Shown here: one piece after another, positions 62,549-64,000 of the stretch
Position numbering within the stretch: position 1 is the first letter of the stretch
How the letters are laid out: each line of letters starts with the position of its first letter
From: UBA10649 sp963700255
GTDB taxonomy: Bacteria; Actinomycetota; Actinomycetes; S36-B12
DNA: 64,000 nt
Direction of reading: 5' to 3'
Assembly (NCBI GenBank): GCA_963700255.1
Contig: CAVOWW010000024.1
Span: 124,001 to 188,000 of the forward strand
Program-made: the position numbers and the translations under genes
Notes under the pieces: model-generated
Told to the model about the DNA's origin: nothing
Database searches by the model: none
What the model saw: only the letters and a program-made list of their open reading frames with translations

Positions 62549-62991
62549 CTCTCCTCTTCCTCACTGAGAATTCTCCATGTCCAGACATGTTCGGTCAAGA
62601 TGACCGAACAACAAGAAATGACCGAAATCAGTATTGACGCAAGAGGAATCAGCGGAGTTCATGACTGGATTCGGGGGACGCTGCTGGGACTTACGTCCCA
62701 AAACGGACAGCAATGAATGATCGGTCAATATGACTGAATGGGCGTTTTGACCGGGTCCAAATGGTGGGGAACCCGCATTTGACCCCTCAAATCACCCTGA
62801 ATCACCCAATCGGTCAGCAGCGGTGCGGCCTGACCGGCGGCGGCCCACGGCTCGGGAGTCGGCTCGGGAGCCCCCCGGGGCCCCGTTGCGAACCGGTTGC
62901 GGCATTGATGTGCGACCGGAGGCAAAGCGCACGAGAATGGGAAGTGCACAGCCGCTCATGCTGGTCATCTCACCGCGTGAAGGAGCGCATC
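62549..62991. promoter_or_regulatory. Motif-rich region upstream of matrixin
   Basis: No gene in 443 bases. It contains TGTTCGGTCA-AGA-TGACCGAACA (62588-62610), a perfect 10-base inverted repeat, a related TCGGTCA-ATA-TGACTGA (62722-62738), a half-site TGACCGAAAT (62619-62628) and TCGGTCA at 62810-62816. The first lies 49 bases upstream of the matrixin start. Confidence 0.7.
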
Positions 62992-63492
62992 ATGAAGAGC
63001 AACGGGTCCAGCCCGAACCGCCTCAGCCGCACTGCCGCCAAGGAAGTCCCGCATCGCACGGATGAGCGGTTCTTCGCTGCCAAGGCAGACGTCAAGAAGG
63101 CCTGTGAGGACCTCCTTCACGACCTGCGACATTCATCGGCGCATGCGCCGATGGTCGCCGACCTCGTGACCGCCGTGAATCGTGTGCAGCAGCAACTCAA
63201 GGACATCACCCCAGACGAGCCCAAGGCCAGCTCGGCCGTGCGTGACATGGGCAAGGAGGTCCAGCACCTCCAGCTCGCCGAGACCTGGGTCTCGGCGACG
63301 GAGCGCGTCCTCACCCGCCTCGGGGCCAACGGCTCCCATGAGGAGCGCGACCGCCTTCTCGAGGCCCAGGACACGGTGATGTGGTGCGTGCGGGCCCAGC
63401 GCTGGGACGGCGAGCTGACCGCCGCGACGACCGATCTCAAGAAGCTGGTGCAGGAGGCTGAGGCGCACGCCGCCCGCGTCGCCGCTGGCTGA
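62992..63492 (+). CDS. Hypothetical helical protein
   Basis: A 166-residue cytosolic protein starting at ATG 62992 after AAGGAG. Helices are predicted throughout (TDERFFAAKADVKKACEDLL, MVADLVTAVNRVQQQLKDIT, HEERDRLLEAQDTVMWCVRA) with heptad-like patterns suggesting coiled-coil or helical bundle. No family recognised. It converges with the GGDEF gene, stops two bases apart. Confidence 0.65.
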   Translation: MKSNGSSPNRLSRTAAKEVPHRTDERFFAAKADVKKACEDLLHDLRHSSAHAPMVADLVTAVNRVQQQLKDITPDEPKASSAVRDMGKEVQHLQLAETWVSATERVLTRLGANGSHEERDRLLEAQDTVMWCVRAQRWDGELTAATTDLKKLVQEAEAHAARVAAG

Positions 63493-63494
63493 CC

Positions 63495-64000
63495 TCAGGC
63501 ATCGCCCCGCAACTCGTTCTTGCGCCGGTAGAGGTCAGCGTCCGCTTGGGACATGGCCTCGTCGAAGTCGGACCGGGACGGCCACCGCGCCACGCCGTAG
63601 CTCCACTCCACGGGACTGGCGCGGCGGATCCGGTCGATCACCGGCCCCACCCCGTCGGGTCCGAGCTGGTCCAGGACGAGGACGAACTCGTCGCCGCCGC
63701 TGCGGACCGCCAGGTCCTCCGGGCGGATCGACGCCAGGCACGCCTGGCCGAACTCATGGAGCGCGCGGTCGCCCGCCTGATGGCCCAGCCGGTCGTTCAG
63801 CGCCTTGAAATCGTCCATGTCGATGATGACGAGGCACCGCTCCCGTCCTCGGCGGTCCGCGTCATCGGCCGCGAGCATGGCCTCCAGCCCCCTGCGGTTG
63901 GTCAGTCCGGTGAGCTGGTCAGTGGTCGCCACCGACTCCAGGGCCTGCACCAGCGTCGACAGCACCATGACCACGACGAAGCTGGTCCCGATGATGAGGA
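63495..64000 (-). CDS. GGDEF-domain diguanylate cyclase, N-terminus beyond window
   Basis: The frame is open to the right edge, so the sensor part is missing. Visible: a membrane helix (LIIGTSFVVVMVLSTLVQAL), then a GGDEF domain with DQLTGLTNRRGLEAMLAADD, CLVIIDMDDFKALNDRLGHQ (metal Asp), and the active motif RSGGDEFVLVLD, and a C-terminal SYGVARWP and ADADLYRRK. It should make cyclic di-GMP. The active site is intact. Confidence 0.9.
   Translation of the reverse strand, partial: LIIGTSFVVVMVLSTLVQALESVATTDQLTGLTNRRGLEAMLAADDADRRGRERCLVIIDMDDFKALNDRLGHQAGDRALHEFGQACLASIRPEDLAVRSGGDEFVLVLDQLGPDGVGPVIDRIRRASPVEWSYGVARWPSRSDFDEAMSQADADLYRRKNELRGDA

Noticed and set aside
61679..62716. 345-residue plus-strand frame
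   Set aside because: Antisense to the matrixin gene, with no motif; shadow.

Overview
The window is GC-rich (roughly 70 percent), densely packed and bidirectional DNA with many GTG starts and 4-base ATGA/GTGA gene overlaps. Gene content points to a high-GC actinobacterium: a Zur/ZnuABC zinc regulon with an actinobacterial-type Zur box, a mycothiol-dependent maleylpyruvate-isomerase-like protein, an F420-type nitroreductase, pyruvate phosphate dikinase, and housekeeping genes (recO, uppS, glyS, dusB, dgt, dnaG). A Nocardioidaceae-like host (Aeromicrobium/Nocardioides) is my inference; no rRNA or marker search was possible.

Layout. 1-5.3 kb: an AbiEi-like gene cut by the left edge, an AI-2E-type membrane protein, recO-uppS, and a permease pair of the YcgR/YcgQ type. 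5.4-8.4 kb: zur-znuB-znuC-znuA in one overlapping cluster with a Zur box before znuA. 8.4-16.5 kb: small proteins, glyS, a second Zur box that controls an HU-like protein plus a Cys-rich small protein, a K+-channel-like RCK protein, a frameshifted drug exporter, a frameshifted dusB and a VKOR protein. 16.6-30.7 kb: ppdK, an electron-transfer set (flavocytochrome-like reductase, FMN-binding protein, apbE) running into dgt, then dnaG, tRNA-Asn and small genes, ending at a CAT-anticodon tRNA.

30.7-39.7 kb is a genomic island: the 3' part of the CAT tRNA is duplicated exactly (45 bp) at 39688-39732. It carries a DapB-like oxidoreductase, an orphan response regulator, an SLC13/ArsB-type permease with a CBS partner, MarR and TetR regulators, an HPP membrane protein, an F420-type nitroreductase and a cupin. 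No integrase is left, and many of its genes contain single-base frameshifts.

39.8-46 kb: a histidine phosphatase, decayed ParA-like DNA, an SRPBCC protein, an MBL-fold hydrolase and a 1254-residue soluble-adenylyl-cyclase-like protein. 46-64 kb is rich in secreted and surface functions: two paralogous exported proteins sharing the C-terminus LGDIFIRR, a glutaminase with STAS and cyclic-nucleotide-binding domains, a chagasin-like inhibitor, a subtilase with fibronectin-like repeats, a GAF-like/LuxR regulator, a sortase-like protein, a collagen-like surface protein (frameshifted), a class F-type sortase and a matrixin. Repeated TCGGTCA/TGACCGA motifs in several of these promoter regions suggest a common regulon. 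A GGDEF protein is cut by the right edge.

Nearly a dozen genes hold single-base indels that break otherwise conserved reading frames. These are either assembly/homopolymer errors or real decay; the sequence alone cannot decide.
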